This document shows, piece by piece, positions 26,780 through 36,658 of a DNA stretch of 64,000 nt (position 1 is the stretch's first letter; each line of letters begins with the position of its first letter). A program made the translations under genes and the position numbers. The DNA is from an uncultured Eubacteriales bacterium (GTDB lineage: Bacteria; Bacillota; Clostridia; Monoglobales; Monoglobaceae), in contig CAOKIL010000002.1 in the NCBI GenBank assembly GCA_948468535.1, positions 1 to 64,000 of the forward strand. Direction: 5' to 3'. Under the pieces are notes generated by a model. That model was not told where the DNA came from. It worked only from the letters and a program-made list of their open reading frames with translations, and did no database searches.

Positions 26780-28390
26780 CTATTTTTGTGAACATCTTAG
26801 CGAATTATATACAAACTGTTTAAACAACGGATGTGGTCTGTTGGGTCTTGTTTTAAATTCCGGATGGAACTGAACTCCTACAAACCAAGGATGGTCACTG
26901 ATCTCAACTATTTCTGCCAGCCTGTTGTCGGGTGAAGTTCCCGCTATTATCAGTCCGGCATCTTTTAGCTTATCTCTGAAGTCGTTGTTCATCTCATATC
27001 TGTGTCTGTGTCTTTCACTTATTTGTTCTGTTTGATAAGCGGCTTTTGCAAATATGCTTTCTTCTTTCAATGTGCAGGGATAAGCTCCAAGTCGCATCGT
27101 TCCGCCCATATCTGAAATATTCTTCTGCTCAGGCATTAAGTCTATAACCGGATACGGCGTGTCAGCGTTAAGCTCTGAACTATGCGCATCAGTCATACCT
27201 GCAACATTTCTCGCATACTCAACCACTGCAAGCTGCATTCCGAGACATATTCCCAAAAACGGAACTTTATTCTCTCTTGCAAACTTGATAGCTGATATCT
27301 TGCCTTCAATACCTCTGTCACCAAATCCACCCGGAACAAGTATTCCGTCTGCACTGCCGAGAAGTTCTGCGGCATTATCATCGGTGACTTCTTCTGCATC
27401 GACCCAATCGATGTCAACATCTGCACCTATATCAAATCCACCGTGACGAAGCGCCTCCACCACGCTGAGGTACGCATCGTGAAGTGCCACATACTTACCT
27501 ACAAGAGCAATCTTAACTTTTTTATTAAGATTCTTTACTTTTTCTATTATACTGTTCCATTCAGTCAAGTCAGGTTCATTTGCGTCAATCCCAAGTCTTT
27601 CGCAAACCTTTCCGGACAGACCCTGCTTTTCAAGCATTATCGGAACATCATAGATAGTATCACAGTTAAGGTTCTCAAAAACACAATCCTTTGAAATATT
27701 ACAGAACAGTGCAATCTTATCTCTCTGTGATTGTTCAAGCGGAACTTCGCTTCTGCAAATCAGCATATCAGGCTGAATACCTATGCTCAAAAGTTCTTTA
27801 ACACTGTGCTGAGTCGGCTTTGACTTAAGTTCGCCCGATGTTTTAAGATACGGAACAAGTGTCACATGAATATACATAACGTTTGAACGTCCCACATCAC
27901 CGGCGACCTGTCTTATCGCTTCAAGGAACGGCTGGCTTTCTATATCTCCGACCGTGCCTCCAATTTCAGTAATCACCACATCGGAACTTCCTTCATTTCC
28001 TACATCATAAATCTTTTGCTTAATCTCATCTGTGATGTGCGGAATAACCTGAACGGTTCCTCCGAGGTATGCCCCCTGTCTCTCTTTAGTAATAACAGAG
28101 TTATATACCTTACCGGTTGTAATATTACTGTTTTTTGTAAGATTTTCATCAATAAATCTTTCATAATGACCCAAATCCAAATCAGTTTCCGCACCGTCAT
28201 CCGTGACAAACACCTCACCGTGTTGATACGGACTCATTGTGCCTGGGTCAATATTGATATAGGGGTCAAACTTTTGAATTGTAACTCTTAGACCTCTTGT
28301 TTTGAGCAAACGCCCTAAAGAAGCCGCTGTTATTCCCTTGCCGATACCGGAAACAACGCCGCCGGTAACGAAAATATATTTTACAGCCAA
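26780..28390 (-). CDS. pyrG: CTP synthase
   Basis: 536 residues, standard length. It converts UTP, ATP and glutamine to CTP. The N-terminal synthase domain starts [20 protein letters not shown], the P-loop-like signature of the family. The C-terminal glutamine amidotransferase domain has the nucleophile in [10 protein letters not shown] and a histidine in VGVQFHPEF. The start is TTG at 28390 with AGGGGG 8-9 nt upstream. A TTGACA-17-TAAAAT promoter lies upstream. I see no initial GGG run of the kind used for reiterative pyrG attenuation in Bacillus. Confidence 0.96.
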   Translation of the reverse strand: MAVKYIFVTGGVVSGIGKGITAASLGRLLKTRGLRVTIQKFDPYINIDPGTMSPYQHGEVFVTDDGAETDLDLGHYERFIDENLTKNSNITTGKVYNSVITKERQGAYLGGTVQVIPHITDEIKQKIYDVGNEGSSDVVITEIGGTVGDIESQPFLEAIRQVAGDVGRSNVMYIHVTLVPYLKTSGELKSKPTQHSVKELLSIGIQPDMLICRSEVPLEQSQRDKIALFCNISKDCVFENLNCDTIYDVPIMLEKQGLSGKVCERLGIDANEPDLTEWNSIIEKVKNLNKKVKIALVGKYVALHDAYLSVVEALRHGGFDIGADVDIDWVDAEEVTDDNAAELLGSADGILVPGGFGDRGIEGKISAIKFARENKVPFLGICLGMQLAVVEYARNVAGMTDAHSSELNADTPYPVIDLMPEQKNISDMGGTMRLGAYPCTLKEESIFAKAAYQTEQISERHRHRYEMNNDFRDKLKDAGLIIAGTSPDNRLAEIVEISDHPWFVGVQFHPEFKTRPNRPHPLFKQFVYNSLRCSQK

Positions 28391-28553
28391 AGTATTTCCC
28401 CCTTATCAGAACAAAAATTAAAAGGCATGAAATCACTTTAATGATACATACCAGCTTATAGTATTTTAATACCTTATTCTGATAATGTCAAGTCAATTTT
28501 AGAAAATGTTTTAAAATTGTAATCGTTTGTAACTTTATGTAACAAAAAAGTAT
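28391..28553. other. Divergent intergenic region between pyrG and the panB leader
   Basis: Holds the pyrG promoter (minus strand, TTGACA-17-TAAAAT) and then AT-rich sequence up to the pan promoter. No reading frame is supported. Confidence 0.6.
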
Positions 28554-28582
28554 TTGCAATTTTACAAATTGTATGATATACT
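28554..28582 (+). promoter_or_regulatory. panBCD promoter
   Basis: TTGCAA (28554-28559) and TATACT (28577-28582) are 17 nt apart. The predicted start (about 28589) coincides with the 5' side of the first leader hairpin. Confidence 0.65.
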
Positions 28583-28588
28583 CATTTT

Positions 28589-28750
28589 GTCGTCGCAATA
28601 TGTGTAACACCGTGTCTGTTATATATGACGACAAAAGCTTTGATTGGGTTCCCAACAGAGACTAATTTTTTTTTAAATTTTTGATATATCCTTTTTGGGG
28701 TATATCTTTCTCTGTTTGGATACCTTTATACTTAGGTATCTATTTTTTAT
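28589..28750 (+). promoter_or_regulatory. Structured 5' leader of panBCD, candidate pan-motif RNA with terminator
   Basis: The roughly 245-nt leader has four stems. GTCGTC/GACGAC (28589-28594 and 28627-28632) starts at the predicted first nucleotide. CCAACAGAGA (28652-28661) pairs with TCTCTGTTTGG (28709-28719) and encloses hairpin GATATATCC/GGGTATATC (28683-28706). A GATACC/GGTATC hairpin (28719-28740) then has a T-run (to 28750), so it looks like an intrinsic terminator abutting the enclosing stem. A 'pan' RNA motif is known upstream of panB, panC and panD in several phyla. I infer a match from gene context only. Confidence 0.55.
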
Positions 28751-28834
28751 ACCATCAATAAAATCTGTATGGATATTTTATAACTTAATATATTAATTGA
28801 AGAAACTCTATATTATTGGTAAAGGAGAGCGAAA

Positions 28835-29641
28835 ATGTCAAAACAAACCAATATTAAAAAAGTAACAACAAGCATTATTCGTAAAATGAAAGGCTTCGAA
28901 AAAATCTCAATGCTGACGGCATATGATTATTCTATGGCAAAACTGGTTGACAGCGTCGGCTGCAACATGATTTTGGTCGGAGATTCGCTGGGCAATGTTA
29001 TGCTTGGCTATGACGATACAACACATGTCACAATGGCGGACATGATTCATCACACAAAAGCAGTTGCCAGAGGCGCTAAACATAGCATGGTCGTTGCGGA
29101 TATGCCGTTTTTGTCATGTCATCTCGGTGTTTATGAAGCAGTCAAAAATGCCGGTGCTCTGATTGCGGAAGGCGGCGCGGCGGCTGTGAAGCTGGAGGGC
29201 GGCGAAGAGGTAGCAGAAATTATTACTGCTATCACAAACGCCGGAATTCCCGTGTGCGGTCACCTGGGATTGACTCCGCAGAGCGTTAACCAACTCGGCG
29301 GATACAGAGTTCAGGCAAAAACCGAAGAATCAGCCGAAAAACTTATTCGCAACGCTAAAGCAGTGGAGGAAGCAGGCGCATTTTGTATTGTACTCGAATG
29401 TATACCGCACGAGCTTGCAAAAAAGGTTTCTGAGGAACTGAACATTCCGACAATAGGAATCGGCGCAGGTCCGTACTGTGACGGACAAGTTTTGGTTCTT
29501 CATGATATGCTCGGAATGTTTGATGATTATGTTCCATCATTTGTTAAGAGTTTTGCCAATGTCGGCGAGGTTATAACAGACGGCGTTGCTAAATATATCG
29601 AAGAAGTAAAATCAGGAACATTTCCGGTTTCAAAGAAATAG
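28835..29641 (+). CDS. panB: 3-methyl-2-oxobutanoate hydroxymethyltransferase
   Basis: 268 residues. First step of pantothenate synthesis: it adds a hydroxymethyl group from methylene-THF to 2-oxoisovalerate. Visible blocks are [29 protein letters not shown], a metal-site region with [40 protein letters not shown] and [25 protein letters not shown] precedes the ATG. It is the first gene of panBCD behind a structured leader. Confidence 0.96.
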   Translation: MSKQTNIKKVTTSIIRKMKGFEKISMLTAYDYSMAKLVDSVGCNMILVGDSLGNVMLGYDDTTHVTMADMIHHTKAVARGAKHSMVVADMPFLSCHLGVYEAVKNAGALIAEGGAAAVKLEGGEEVAEIITAITNAGIPVCGHLGLTPQSVNQLGGYRVQAKTEESAEKLIRNAKAVEEAGAFCIVLECIPHELAKKVSEELNIPTIGIGAGPYCDGQVLVLHDMLGMFDDYVPSFVKSFANVGEVITDGVAKYIEEVKSGTFPVSKK

Positions 29642-29658
29642 AGATGGAGGTTGTTGCT

Positions 29659-30510
29659 ATGAGAATTATTACCACACCGGCAGAACTGAATGAATACTCA
29701 AAAGAACAGAAAAAACAAGGAAAGTCTATCGGACTTGTTCCAACTATGGGATATCTGCATGACGGACACAAATCTCTTATCGAAAAAAGCTCCGCACAGA
29801 ATGATATAACAATTGTCAGCGTATTTGTAAACCCAACTCAATTTGGCGAGAACGAGGACTTAGACACATATCCGAGAGACTTGGAGCATGACAAAATTGT
29901 AGCTAAAGACGGCGGTGCGAATGTCATTTTTCATCCCACGCCATCTGACATGTATCCTGAAAATTACGGAACATATGTGAGCGTTGACAGTGATATAACA
30001 AAAATTCTATGCGGAAAGTCGCGTCCGACTCATTTTATGGGTGTTACAACCATTGTGAACAAATTATTCAATATTTCACTTGCGGACAGAGCGTATTTCG
30101 GACAGAAAGACGCACAGCAGCTTGCAGTTATAATGCGAATGGTCGCAGACCTAAACATGAATATTAAAATCATACCTTGTCCCATAGTGCGTGAGAAAGA
30201 CGGACTTGCAATGAGTTCAAGAAACACATATCTTTCTGCTTCCGAAAGACAAGAGGCTCTTGTTCTGAGCCGTTCACTAAGACAAGCAGAAGATGAGATA
30301 AAAAACGGTGAAACAAATATAGAGAAAATTAAGTCAGACATACGCCGTACTATATCTGCATCAAATATTGCTGATATTGAATATATTGAAGCATACACAT
30401 TTCCGGGTCTCATGCCATGCAGCGAGAAACTCAGCGGTCAAACTCTTTTTGCGCTTGCAATCAGATTTGGCAGCACACGGCTTATTGACAATATAATTGT
30501 TAAACCGTAA
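29659..30510 (+). CDS. panC: Pantoate--beta-alanine ligase
   Basis: 283 residues from ATG 29659, with GGAGG 8 nt upstream; an in-frame ATG at 29644 overlaps that ribosome site. It joins pantoate and beta-alanine with ATP. The HIGH-like motif is [14 protein letters not shown], followed by [33 protein letters not shown] and the KMSKS-like [13 protein letters not shown]. It follows panB by 17 nt. Confidence 0.95.
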   Translation: MRIITTPAELNEYSKEQKKQGKSIGLVPTMGYLHDGHKSLIEKSSAQNDITIVSVFVNPTQFGENEDLDTYPRDLEHDKIVAKDGGANVIFHPTPSDMYPENYGTYVSVDSDITKILCGKSRPTHFMGVTTIVNKLFNISLADRAYFGQKDAQQLAVIMRMVADLNMNIKIIPCPIVREKDGLAMSSRNTYLSASERQEALVLSRSLRQAEDEIKNGETNIEKIKSDIRRTISASNIADIEYIEAYTFPGLMPCSEKLSGQTLFALAIRFGSTRLIDNIIVKP

Positions 30511-30529
30511 AACAATGGGAGGTCATATT

Positions 30530-30877
30530 ATGAATATAGAAGTAATGTGTTCAAAGATACACCGTGCTAAAGTTACTGAGGCCAATTTGAGCTATGTTGG
30601 TTCAGTCACAATAGATGAGAATTGGATGGATGAAGTGGGAATCCTAAACAATCAGCAAGTTCATATAGTCAATGTAACAAACGGCGAAAGGCTCATAACC
30701 TATGCCATTCCCGGAGAACGCGGCAGTGGAGTGGTATGCCTTAACGGCGCAGCGGCACACAAAGCAAGCGTTGGAGACACAGTTATAATTATCGCATACG
30801 CCTCTATGAATTATGACGAGGCAAAAACGTTTAAGCCAAAAGTTAAGTTCATCTCTGAAAGTATAAACATAGAATAA
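30530..30877 (+). CDS. panD: Aspartate 1-decarboxylase
   Basis: 115 residues from ATG 30530 with GGGAGG upstream. A pyruvoyl enzyme that makes beta-alanine. The precursor self-cleaves between glycine and serine in [19 protein letters not shown] (the GS is at about residues 23-24). [16 protein letters not shown] and VIIIAYA are typical of the family. It completes panBCD, so the cell can make pantothenate from 2-oxoisovalerate and aspartate. Confidence 0.95.
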   Translation: MNIEVMCSKIHRAKVTEANLSYVGSVTIDENWMDEVGILNNQQVHIVNVTNGERLITYAIPGERGSGVVCLNGAAAHKASVGDTVIIIAYASMNYDEAKTFKPKVKFISESINIE

Positions 30878-30881
30878 AATC

Positions 30882-30920
30882 AAAAGTCAGTATCTGCAAT
30901 TGCGGATACTGACTTTTTTG
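30882..30920. terminator. Bidirectional terminator between panD and pckG
   Basis: AAAAGTCAGTATC (30882-30894) pairs with GATACTGACTTTT, followed by a T-run on the plus strand; an A-run precedes it and serves the convergent pckG. Confidence 0.9.
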
Positions 30921-30939
30921 TTTAATATTTTAAGTTAGA

Positions 30940-32724
30940 TTATGCGTTAAGATTCTTTTCGAGAATATCAAGCTGCTTCTTAATCTCAGCCGGTAATCTA
31001 TCACCGAACTGTGCGAAGTATTCCTTAATATTTTCAAGATCTTCCTTCCAAACCTCTTTATCAACACTGAGAAGCTCATTAAGCTGCTCATCAGAAATAC
31101 CAAGACCTGTTGTATCAATATCAGAAGCTGTCGGAAGCAGACCGATTTCGCTGTCATGAGCGTCTGCCTTACCTGCAACGCGGTCAAGAATCCAGAGGAG
31201 AACTCTCATATTATCACCGAATCCCGGCCACAGGAAGTTGCCGTCCTCGTCTTTTCTGAACCAGTTTACATGGAAAATCTCAGGAGCGTTATCGCCGAGC
31301 TTTTCGCCCATTTCGAGCCAGTGTCCAAAGTAATCAGCCATGTTGTAACCAACAAACGGCTTCATAGCCATCGGGTCACGTCTTACAACACCTACAGCAC
31401 CTGCTGCTGCTGCTGTTGTTTCAGATGCCATTGTTGCACCAACGAATACACCGTGGTTCCAGTCACGAGCCTGATATACCAGCGGAGCTGTCTTAGCACG
31501 GCGGCCACCGAATACGATAGCTGAAATCGGAACACCCTGAGGATTCTCGAACTCAGATGAGATACACGGGCAGTTCTTTGCCGGAGCTGTAAATCTTGAG
31601 TTAGGATGAGCAAGGTTACCCTCGAATTTTGTACCGTCAACCTTTTCGCCGAGCCAGTTTGTGCAGTTCTTCGGCGGGTTCTTGTCAAGACCTTCCCACC
31701 ATACTGTCATATCGTCATTGTTTATAGCAACATTTGTAAAAATTGTACCCTTCTTTGTTGACTCAAGTGCGTTAAAGTTTGTCTTTTCGCTTGTACCCGG
31801 AGCAACGCCAAAGAATCCTGCTTCAGGATTAATTGCATAGAGCTTGCCGTCCTCAGGATTGATTCTGAGCCATGCGATATCATCGCCCACTGTCCAAACT
31901 TTATAGCCCTTTTCCTTTAAATATTCCGGCGGAATAAGCATAGCCAGATTTGTCTTACCGCAGGCACTGGGGAATGCTGCGGCGATATACTTAACTTCAC
32001 CCTGAGGATTCTCAAGACCTAAGATAAGCATATGTTCAGCCATCCAACCTTCATTTTTTCCAAGGTATGATGCAATTCTGAGTGCAAAGCACTTTTTGCC
32101 CAAAAGAACATTACCGCCGTAAGCTGAGTTAACTGACATGATTGTATTATCCTGCGGGAACTGTACTATATATCTGTCCTCAGGATTAACGTCCTTCTTT
32201 GCGTGCAGACACTTAACAAAATCGCCGTCTGTACCAAGTGCATCCATAACAGCACTGCCCACTCTTGTCATGATATCCATGTTAAGAACAACATAAATAC
32301 TGTCTGTAAGCTCAATACCAATCTTTGAGAACGGTGAGTTAACAGGACCCATTGAATAAGGAATAATGTACATTGTTCTGCCATTCATTGCACCTGTGTA
32401 CAGAGCTTTAAGCTTTGCATACATTTCAGCCGGATCCATCCAGTTGTTGATAGGACCTGCTTCTTCTTCAGTCGGTGTACAGATAAATGTTCTGTCCTCA
32501 ACACGAGCAACGTCGTTCTCGGCTGTTCTGTGATAGTAACAGCCCGGAAGCTTTTCTTCATTCAATTTAATTATCTCGCCTGTCTTTACGGCTTCTGCAC
32601 GGAGAGCCTCAAGCTGTTCCTCACTGCCGTCAATCCAAACAACTTTATCCGGCTGGCACATAGCAATCTGTTCTTCCAGCCATTTGTTTACCTTTTCATT
32701 ACTGCATTTTGTAAATTCAGCCAT
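30940..32724 (-). CDS. pckG: Phosphoenolpyruvate carboxykinase (GTP)
   Basis: 594 residues, GTP-type length and sequence. It interconverts oxaloacetate and PEP, either in gluconeogenesis or, in anaerobes, in the carboxylating direction. The nucleotide-binding loop is FPSACGKTNLAMLIPP (kinase-1a), followed by VGDDIAWLRINPEDGKLYA, the PEPCK-specific INPEAGFFGVAPG, and RDWNHGVFVGATMASETTAA. ATP-type enzymes have a different, shorter sequence. AGGAGG precedes the ATG. It has a strong promoter and is monocistronic. Confidence 0.95.
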   Translation of the reverse strand: MAEFTKCSNEKVNKWLEEQIAMCQPDKVVWIDGSEEQLEALRAEAVKTGEIIKLNEEKLPGCYYHRTAENDVARVEDRTFICTPTEEEAGPINNWMDPAEMYAKLKALYTGAMNGRTMYIIPYSMGPVNSPFSKIGIELTDSIYVVLNMDIMTRVGSAVMDALGTDGDFVKCLHAKKDVNPEDRYIVQFPQDNTIMSVNSAYGGNVLLGKKCFALRIASYLGKNEGWMAEHMLILGLENPQGEVKYIAAAFPSACGKTNLAMLIPPEYLKEKGYKVWTVGDDIAWLRINPEDGKLYAINPEAGFFGVAPGTSEKTNFNALESTKKGTIFTNVAINNDDMTVWWEGLDKNPPKNCTNWLGEKVDGTKFEGNLAHPNSRFTAPAKNCPCISSEFENPQGVPISAIVFGGRRAKTAPLVYQARDWNHGVFVGATMASETTAAAAGAVGVVRRDPMAMKPFVGYNMADYFGHWLEMGEKLGDNAPEIFHVNWFRKDEDGNFLWPGFGDNMRVLLWILDRVAGKADAHDSEIGLLPTASDIDTTGLGISDEQLNELLSVDKEVWKEDLENIKEYFAQFGDRLPAEIKKQLDILEKNLNA

Positions 32725-32789
32725 TTGTTTTCCTCCTGAATATTATTTTAACATCTTAAACTTAAAGATATCATAATTTTCTGCATACA

Positions 32790-32818
32790 ATTTTACACCA
32801 AATATTTTCCTGTGTCAA
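32790..32818 (-). promoter_or_regulatory. pckG promoter
   Basis: TTGACA (32818-32813), 17-nt spacer, TAAAAT (32795-32790) on the minus strand. Confidence 0.7.
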
Positions 32819-33117
32819 ATACAAATTTAATCGAATTGTCTCTTTTTTCACAATATCTACACCCGTGATAAATATGTACAAAATTTTTAATAAAATTTGT
32901 ATATTATAACCATTATGATGTTAACCGACCCAATTCAGCCCATATAATGGGCTGATGATAGTATAAAGTCGATTGTTGTCACAGAGTTTCTGTTTAAATT
33001 TGTTGACAATATATGCATTTTAGGCTAAAATAATTTTGTTGCATAATTGTAATATTTTTGTAATAAATAAACCACCCGGTATGACATCCAATGGGTGAAC
33101 ATATAAAGGAGATATTT
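32819..33117. other. Divergent intergenic region between pckG and mbl
   Basis: Contains the mbl promoter (TTGACA 33003-33008, 17 nt, TAAAAT 33026-33031). A perfect 8-bp hairpin with a 3-nt loop lies at 32936-32954 (CAGCCCAT/ATGGGCTG), without a T-run. The mbl leader has a CACCC/GGGTG hairpin near 33072-33097, just before AAAGGAG. No gene is supported. Confidence 0.6.
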
Positions 33118-34122
33118 ATGTTTGGGCAAGATATGGGAATAGATTTGGGTACTTCAACCGTACTTATATACGTCAAAGGAAGAGGTATCATTGACCGGGA
33201 ACCTTCGGTTGTTGCCGTAGACAAAAATACGGACAAGCTTCTGGCTGTCGGTGCTGAAGCTCAAAAAATGCTGGGCAGAACACCCGGAAATATAATCGCT
33301 GTCAAGCCGCTTAAAGATGGTGTAATCTCGGACTATTCAACTGCCGAAAGAATGCTTAAATATTTTATACAAAAGGCGACAGGCGGCAGTATAATGGGCG
33401 CATTCTTGAAGCCAAGAATAGTTATCAGCGTACCGAGCAATATAAGCGAAGTTGAAGAACGCGCAGTTATTGATGCCGGAATTCAATCAGGCGCAGGACG
33501 CGTTAATCTGATTGAAGAACCGCTTGCCGCTGCCCTGGGTGTTGGTATAAATGTTGCCGAAGCAAAAGGCAGTGTTGTAGTAGATATTGGCGGCGGAACC
33601 TGCGATATAGCTGTGATTTCACTCGGTGGAATTGTGATTAGTGATTCGATAAAAATCGCCGGTGACAGTTTCGACGATTCGATAATAAGATACATACGCA
33701 AAAAATATAATGTTCTTATCGGTGAAAGAACGGCAGAACAGCTTAAAATAAAAATCGGATGTGTTTACAGACGCGACAAACTTCTTGCCATGGAGGCAAG
33801 AGGAAGAAGTCTGGTATCGGGATTGCCGAAAACAATACAAATTTCAAGCGATGAAATTCTGGAAGCTCTCCGCGAACCTGCCGGTTCAATTATCGATGCA
33901 GTTAGAACCCTGCTTGAAAAAACTCCGCCCGAACTCATCGGAGATGTATGCCGGGAAGGCATTATTCTAACCGGTGGCTGTTCACAGATTTACGGTATAA
34001 CTCAACTAATACGCCGTGAACTGAACATGAAGGCGCGTGTTGCAGATGACCCTGAAACTTGCGTTGTTATCGGGACAGGCATGGCGCTTGATAATCCTGA
34101 AATGCTGAAAAACAGAAGATAA
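33118..34122 (+). CDS. MreB/Mbl-family rod-shape actin homologue
   Basis: 334 residues from ATG 33118 (AAAGGAG 6 nt upstream); an ATG 27 nt earlier is in frame but has no ribosome site. Bacterial actin fold with phosphate-1 MGIDLGTSTVLIYVKGRG, DIGGGTCDIAVISLGG (phosphate-2) and ILTGGCSQIYGI (adenosine loop). Polymers of this family guide cell-wall elongation. mreC and mreD are not adjacent, and the gene stands alone behind its own promoter, as mbl often does. The sequence does not decide between MreB, Mbl and MreBH. Confidence 0.93.
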   Translation: MFGQDMGIDLGTSTVLIYVKGRGIIDREPSVVAVDKNTDKLLAVGAEAQKMLGRTPGNIIAVKPLKDGVISDYSTAERMLKYFIQKATGGSIMGAFLKPRIVISVPSNISEVEERAVIDAGIQSGAGRVNLIEEPLAAALGVGINVAEAKGSVVVDIGGGTCDIAVISLGGIVISDSIKIAGDSFDDSIIRYIRKKYNVLIGERTAEQLKIKIGCVYRRDKLLAMEARGRSLVSGLPKTIQISSDEILEALREPAGSIIDAVRTLLEKTPPELIGDVCREGIILTGGCSQIYGITQLIRRELNMKARVADDPETCVVIGTGMALDNPEMLKNRR

Positions 34123-34123
34123 T

Positions 34124-34160
34124 AAAAAGGACTGCACTTTAAAAAGTACAGTCCTTTTTT
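34124..34160. terminator. Bidirectional terminator between mbl and the msmK-like gene
   Basis: GGACTG/CAGTCC (34129-34134 and 34149-34154), with inner ACTTT/AAAGT and flanking A- and T-runs, separates convergent genes. Confidence 0.9.
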
Positions 34161-34176
34161 ATAAATAAAATTAATC

Positions 34177-35289
34177 TTAGTGACAGATAATATTCTCTGT
34201 GTCCTTATCAAACAGATGAATTTTGTTAGCATCCAGTCCGATAGTAACCTTATCACCGTGTCTTGATGTAGAACGCGGATTAACTCTTGCAGTGAAATCT
34301 GTATCTGCAACCTGGAAATAGAGGTATGTTTCAGCACCCATCATTTCAACAAGACCGATTTCAACAGGTGTTGTGCAGCCCTGTGCAGCTGAAACGAACG
34401 CCGGATCATCATAAATGTCCTCAGGTCTGATACCCATAACAACTTCTTTGCCATTGTACTGCTTAAGTTCAGGCTTATTGCCCTTTCCATCAGGAAGCTT
34501 AATCTTGAAGCTGCCGTTCTTTAGGTATGTACCGTCATTTGAGCAGTCAACTGTTACGTTCAGGAAGTTCATCTGCGGTGAACCGATAAATCCGGCAACG
34601 AACATATTACACGGATATGAATAGAGGTTAGCCGGTGAATCAACCTGCTGAACGATACCGTCTTTCATAACAACGATTCTGGTACCCATTGTCATAGCCT
34701 CTGTCTGGTCATGTGTAACATAGATAAATGTTGTCTGGAGCTTCTTGTGTAGCTTGCCAATCTCAGTTCTCATCTGAACTCTAAGCTTAGCGTCCAAGTT
34801 TGAAAGAGGCTCATCCATAAGGAATACTTTAGGATTACGCACGATAGCACGACCGAGAGCAACACGCTGTCTCTGACCGCCTGACAAAGCCTTCGGCTTT
34901 CTATCGAGCAAATGCTCTATGCCCAAAATCTGAGCTGCTTCAATAACCTTTTTCTTGATTTCTTCTTTCGGAACCTTTCTGAGCTTAAGTCCGAATGCCA
35001 TATTCTCAAAAACTGTCATATGCGGATAAAGAGCGTAGTTCTGGAAAACCATCGCGATATCTCTGTCCTTCGGTACAACATCGTTCATGAGCTTATCACC
35101 AATGTAAAGCTCACCTTCAGAAATTTCTTCAAGACCTGCAATCATTCTCAGCGTTGTAGACTTACCGCAGCCTGAAGGACCAACGAAGATTATAAACTCC
35201 TTATCCTCAATCTCAAGATTGAAATCTTTAACAGCTGTGAAACCACCTGCATACGTCTTGTAAATTCCTCTAAGACTTAAACTTGCCAT
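34177..35289 (-). CDS. Carbohydrate ABC transporter ATP-binding protein (MsmK/UgpC/MalK type)
   Basis: 370 residues. Walker A is GPSGCGKSTTLRMIAG, the signature LSGGQRQRVALGRAIVR, Walker B VFLMDEPLSNLDAKLR and the H-loop YVTHDQTEAMT. A C-terminal TOBE/OB region (about 235-370) is present, as in sugar-importer ATPases that interact with regulators. No permease or binding-protein genes are adjacent. In many Bacillota a single unlinked MsmK energises several sugar importers, and that is the likely role here. Confidence 0.93.
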   Translation of the reverse strand: MASLSLRGIYKTYAGGFTAVKDFNLEIEDKEFIIFVGPSGCGKSTTLRMIAGLEEISEGELYIGDKLMNDVVPKDRDIAMVFQNYALYPHMTVFENMAFGLKLRKVPKEEIKKKVIEAAQILGIEHLLDRKPKALSGGQRQRVALGRAIVRNPKVFLMDEPLSNLDAKLRVQMRTEIGKLHKKLQTTFIYVTHDQTEAMTMGTRIVVMKDGIVQQVDSPANLYSYPCNMFVAGFIGSPQMNFLNVTVDCSNDGTYLKNGSFKIKLPDGKGNKPELKQYNGKEVVMGIRPEDIYDDPAFVSAAQGCTTPVEIGLVEMMGAETYLYFQVADTDFTARVNPRSTSRHGDKVTIGLDANKIHLFDKDTENIICH

Positions 35290-35578
35290 TTTTATGACCT
35301 CCTATATTTTATATTGTTCTGAATTTATAGTCTAAAGTTTAAATTCAACTATGATTATATTTTAACATAATTAAATCAAGAATGATAGGGCGTAATTTAC
35401 CAAAAATGATTTTATGATTTTAGTTAATTTGCATAGCAAATTTTTGATTGGGCTGAATTTAAGGTAAATATAAACAAAATTTTCAGTCGGACTTGATATA
35501 TTTTGTCTTTGATAGTATAATGCTTTTAATCGACATGTTATTATGATTAAACTAATTTGAAATATGGAGCTGATATAA
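35290..35578. promoter_or_regulatory. argCB upstream region with promoter and an inverted repeat
   Basis: TTGATA (35493-35498), 17 nt, TATAAT (35516-35521) is a good promoter for argC. Upstream at 35426-35442 AATTTGC and GCAAATT form an inverted repeat around ATA, a possible operator. It does not closely match the ArgR box I know from Bacillus. Confidence 0.6.
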
Positions 35579-36619
35579 TTGATTAAGGTAGGAGTTTTAG
35601 GCGCAACAGGATATGCAGGTATAGAAACAGTCAGAATTCTGCTGAATCACCCTGAAGCAGAAATTGTAAGAGTGGTATCACAGAGCTTTGTCGGGCAAAA
35701 ATTGTCCGATGTCTATCCAAATCTGAGAGGGATATGCGATTTTGAATGCTGTGCTCTTGATGAGGACGATATTGCCGAAAACTGTGATTTGGTTTTTACC
35801 GCGCTTCCGCACGGCGCATCAAAAGTCGTTATTCCTTCGCTATATAAAAAGGATGTTAAGATAATCGATTTAAGCGGCGATTTCAGATACAATGACCCAA
35901 AGGTTTATGAACAGTGGTACGGAGAGCCGCATTCTGCACCTGATATCCTTGCAGAATCAGTATACGGTCTTTGTGAACTGCACAGAGACGAAATCAAAAC
36001 TCACACTCTTATCGGCAATCCCGGATGTTATACCACTTGTTCTATTATGGGACTTGCTCCGTTGGTTGCGGAAAAAGTCGCTGATACAAAAAGCCTTATT
36101 ATCGATGCAAAGTCAGGTGTGACAGGAGCTGGAAGAAGCGCCTCACTGCCCAATATATACTGTGAAGTTAACGAATCACTCAAAGCATACAAGATTGCAG
36201 CTCATCGCCATACCTCGGAAATAGAGCAGGAGCTCTCACTCCTGGCAGGCGAGGATATTATTCTTTCGTTCACACCGCATCTTGTTCCTATGCAGCGCGG
36301 AATATTTGCAACGTGTTATGCCAACCTAAACAAGAAACTCACAACAGAGGAAGCAGTTAAAATTTTCAAAGACTTTTACAAAGGCGAGAAATTTGTGCGG
36401 GTATATGATGCGGGGACTCTGCCTGAAATCAAAAATGTTGCAGGATCAAACTATGTTGATTTGGGTATTGTTGTTGACGAACGCTTAAACCGCGCAATTG
36501 TTATATCTTGTATAGATAATCTTGTAAAAGGTGCGGCAGGACAGGCTGTGCAGAATATGAATATCATCTGCGGACTTGACGAGAGTACAGGACTTAGCAG
36601 TGCAGGAATGTACCTGTAA
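35579..36619 (+). CDS. argC: N-acetyl-gamma-glutamyl-phosphate reductase
   Basis: 346 residues. Third step of arginine synthesis, NADPH-dependent. It starts TTG at 35579 after ATGGAGC. The Rossmann loop is VGVLGATGYAGIETVRIL, and the active-site cysteine lies in IGNPGCYTTCSIMG (about residue 148). AHRHTSEIEQEL carries the catalytic histidine. argB follows after 39 nt. The usual argJ between argC and argB is missing here. Confidence 0.96.
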   Translation: MIKVGVLGATGYAGIETVRILLNHPEAEIVRVVSQSFVGQKLSDVYPNLRGICDFECCALDEDDIAENCDLVFTALPHGASKVVIPSLYKKDVKIIDLSGDFRYNDPKVYEQWYGEPHSAPDILAESVYGLCELHRDEIKTHTLIGNPGCYTTCSIMGLAPLVAEKVADTKSLIIDAKSGVTGAGRSASLPNIYCEVNESLKAYKIAAHRHTSEIEQELSLLAGEDIILSFTPHLVPMQRGIFATCYANLNKKLTTEEAVKIFKDFYKGEKFVRVYDAGTLPEIKNVAGSNYVDLGIVVDERLNRAIVISCIDNLVKGAAGQAVQNMNIICGLDESTGLSSAGMYL

Positions 36620-36658
36620 TTATATATTTTGACTTAAAAAGCTAAAGGAGAACTGAAA

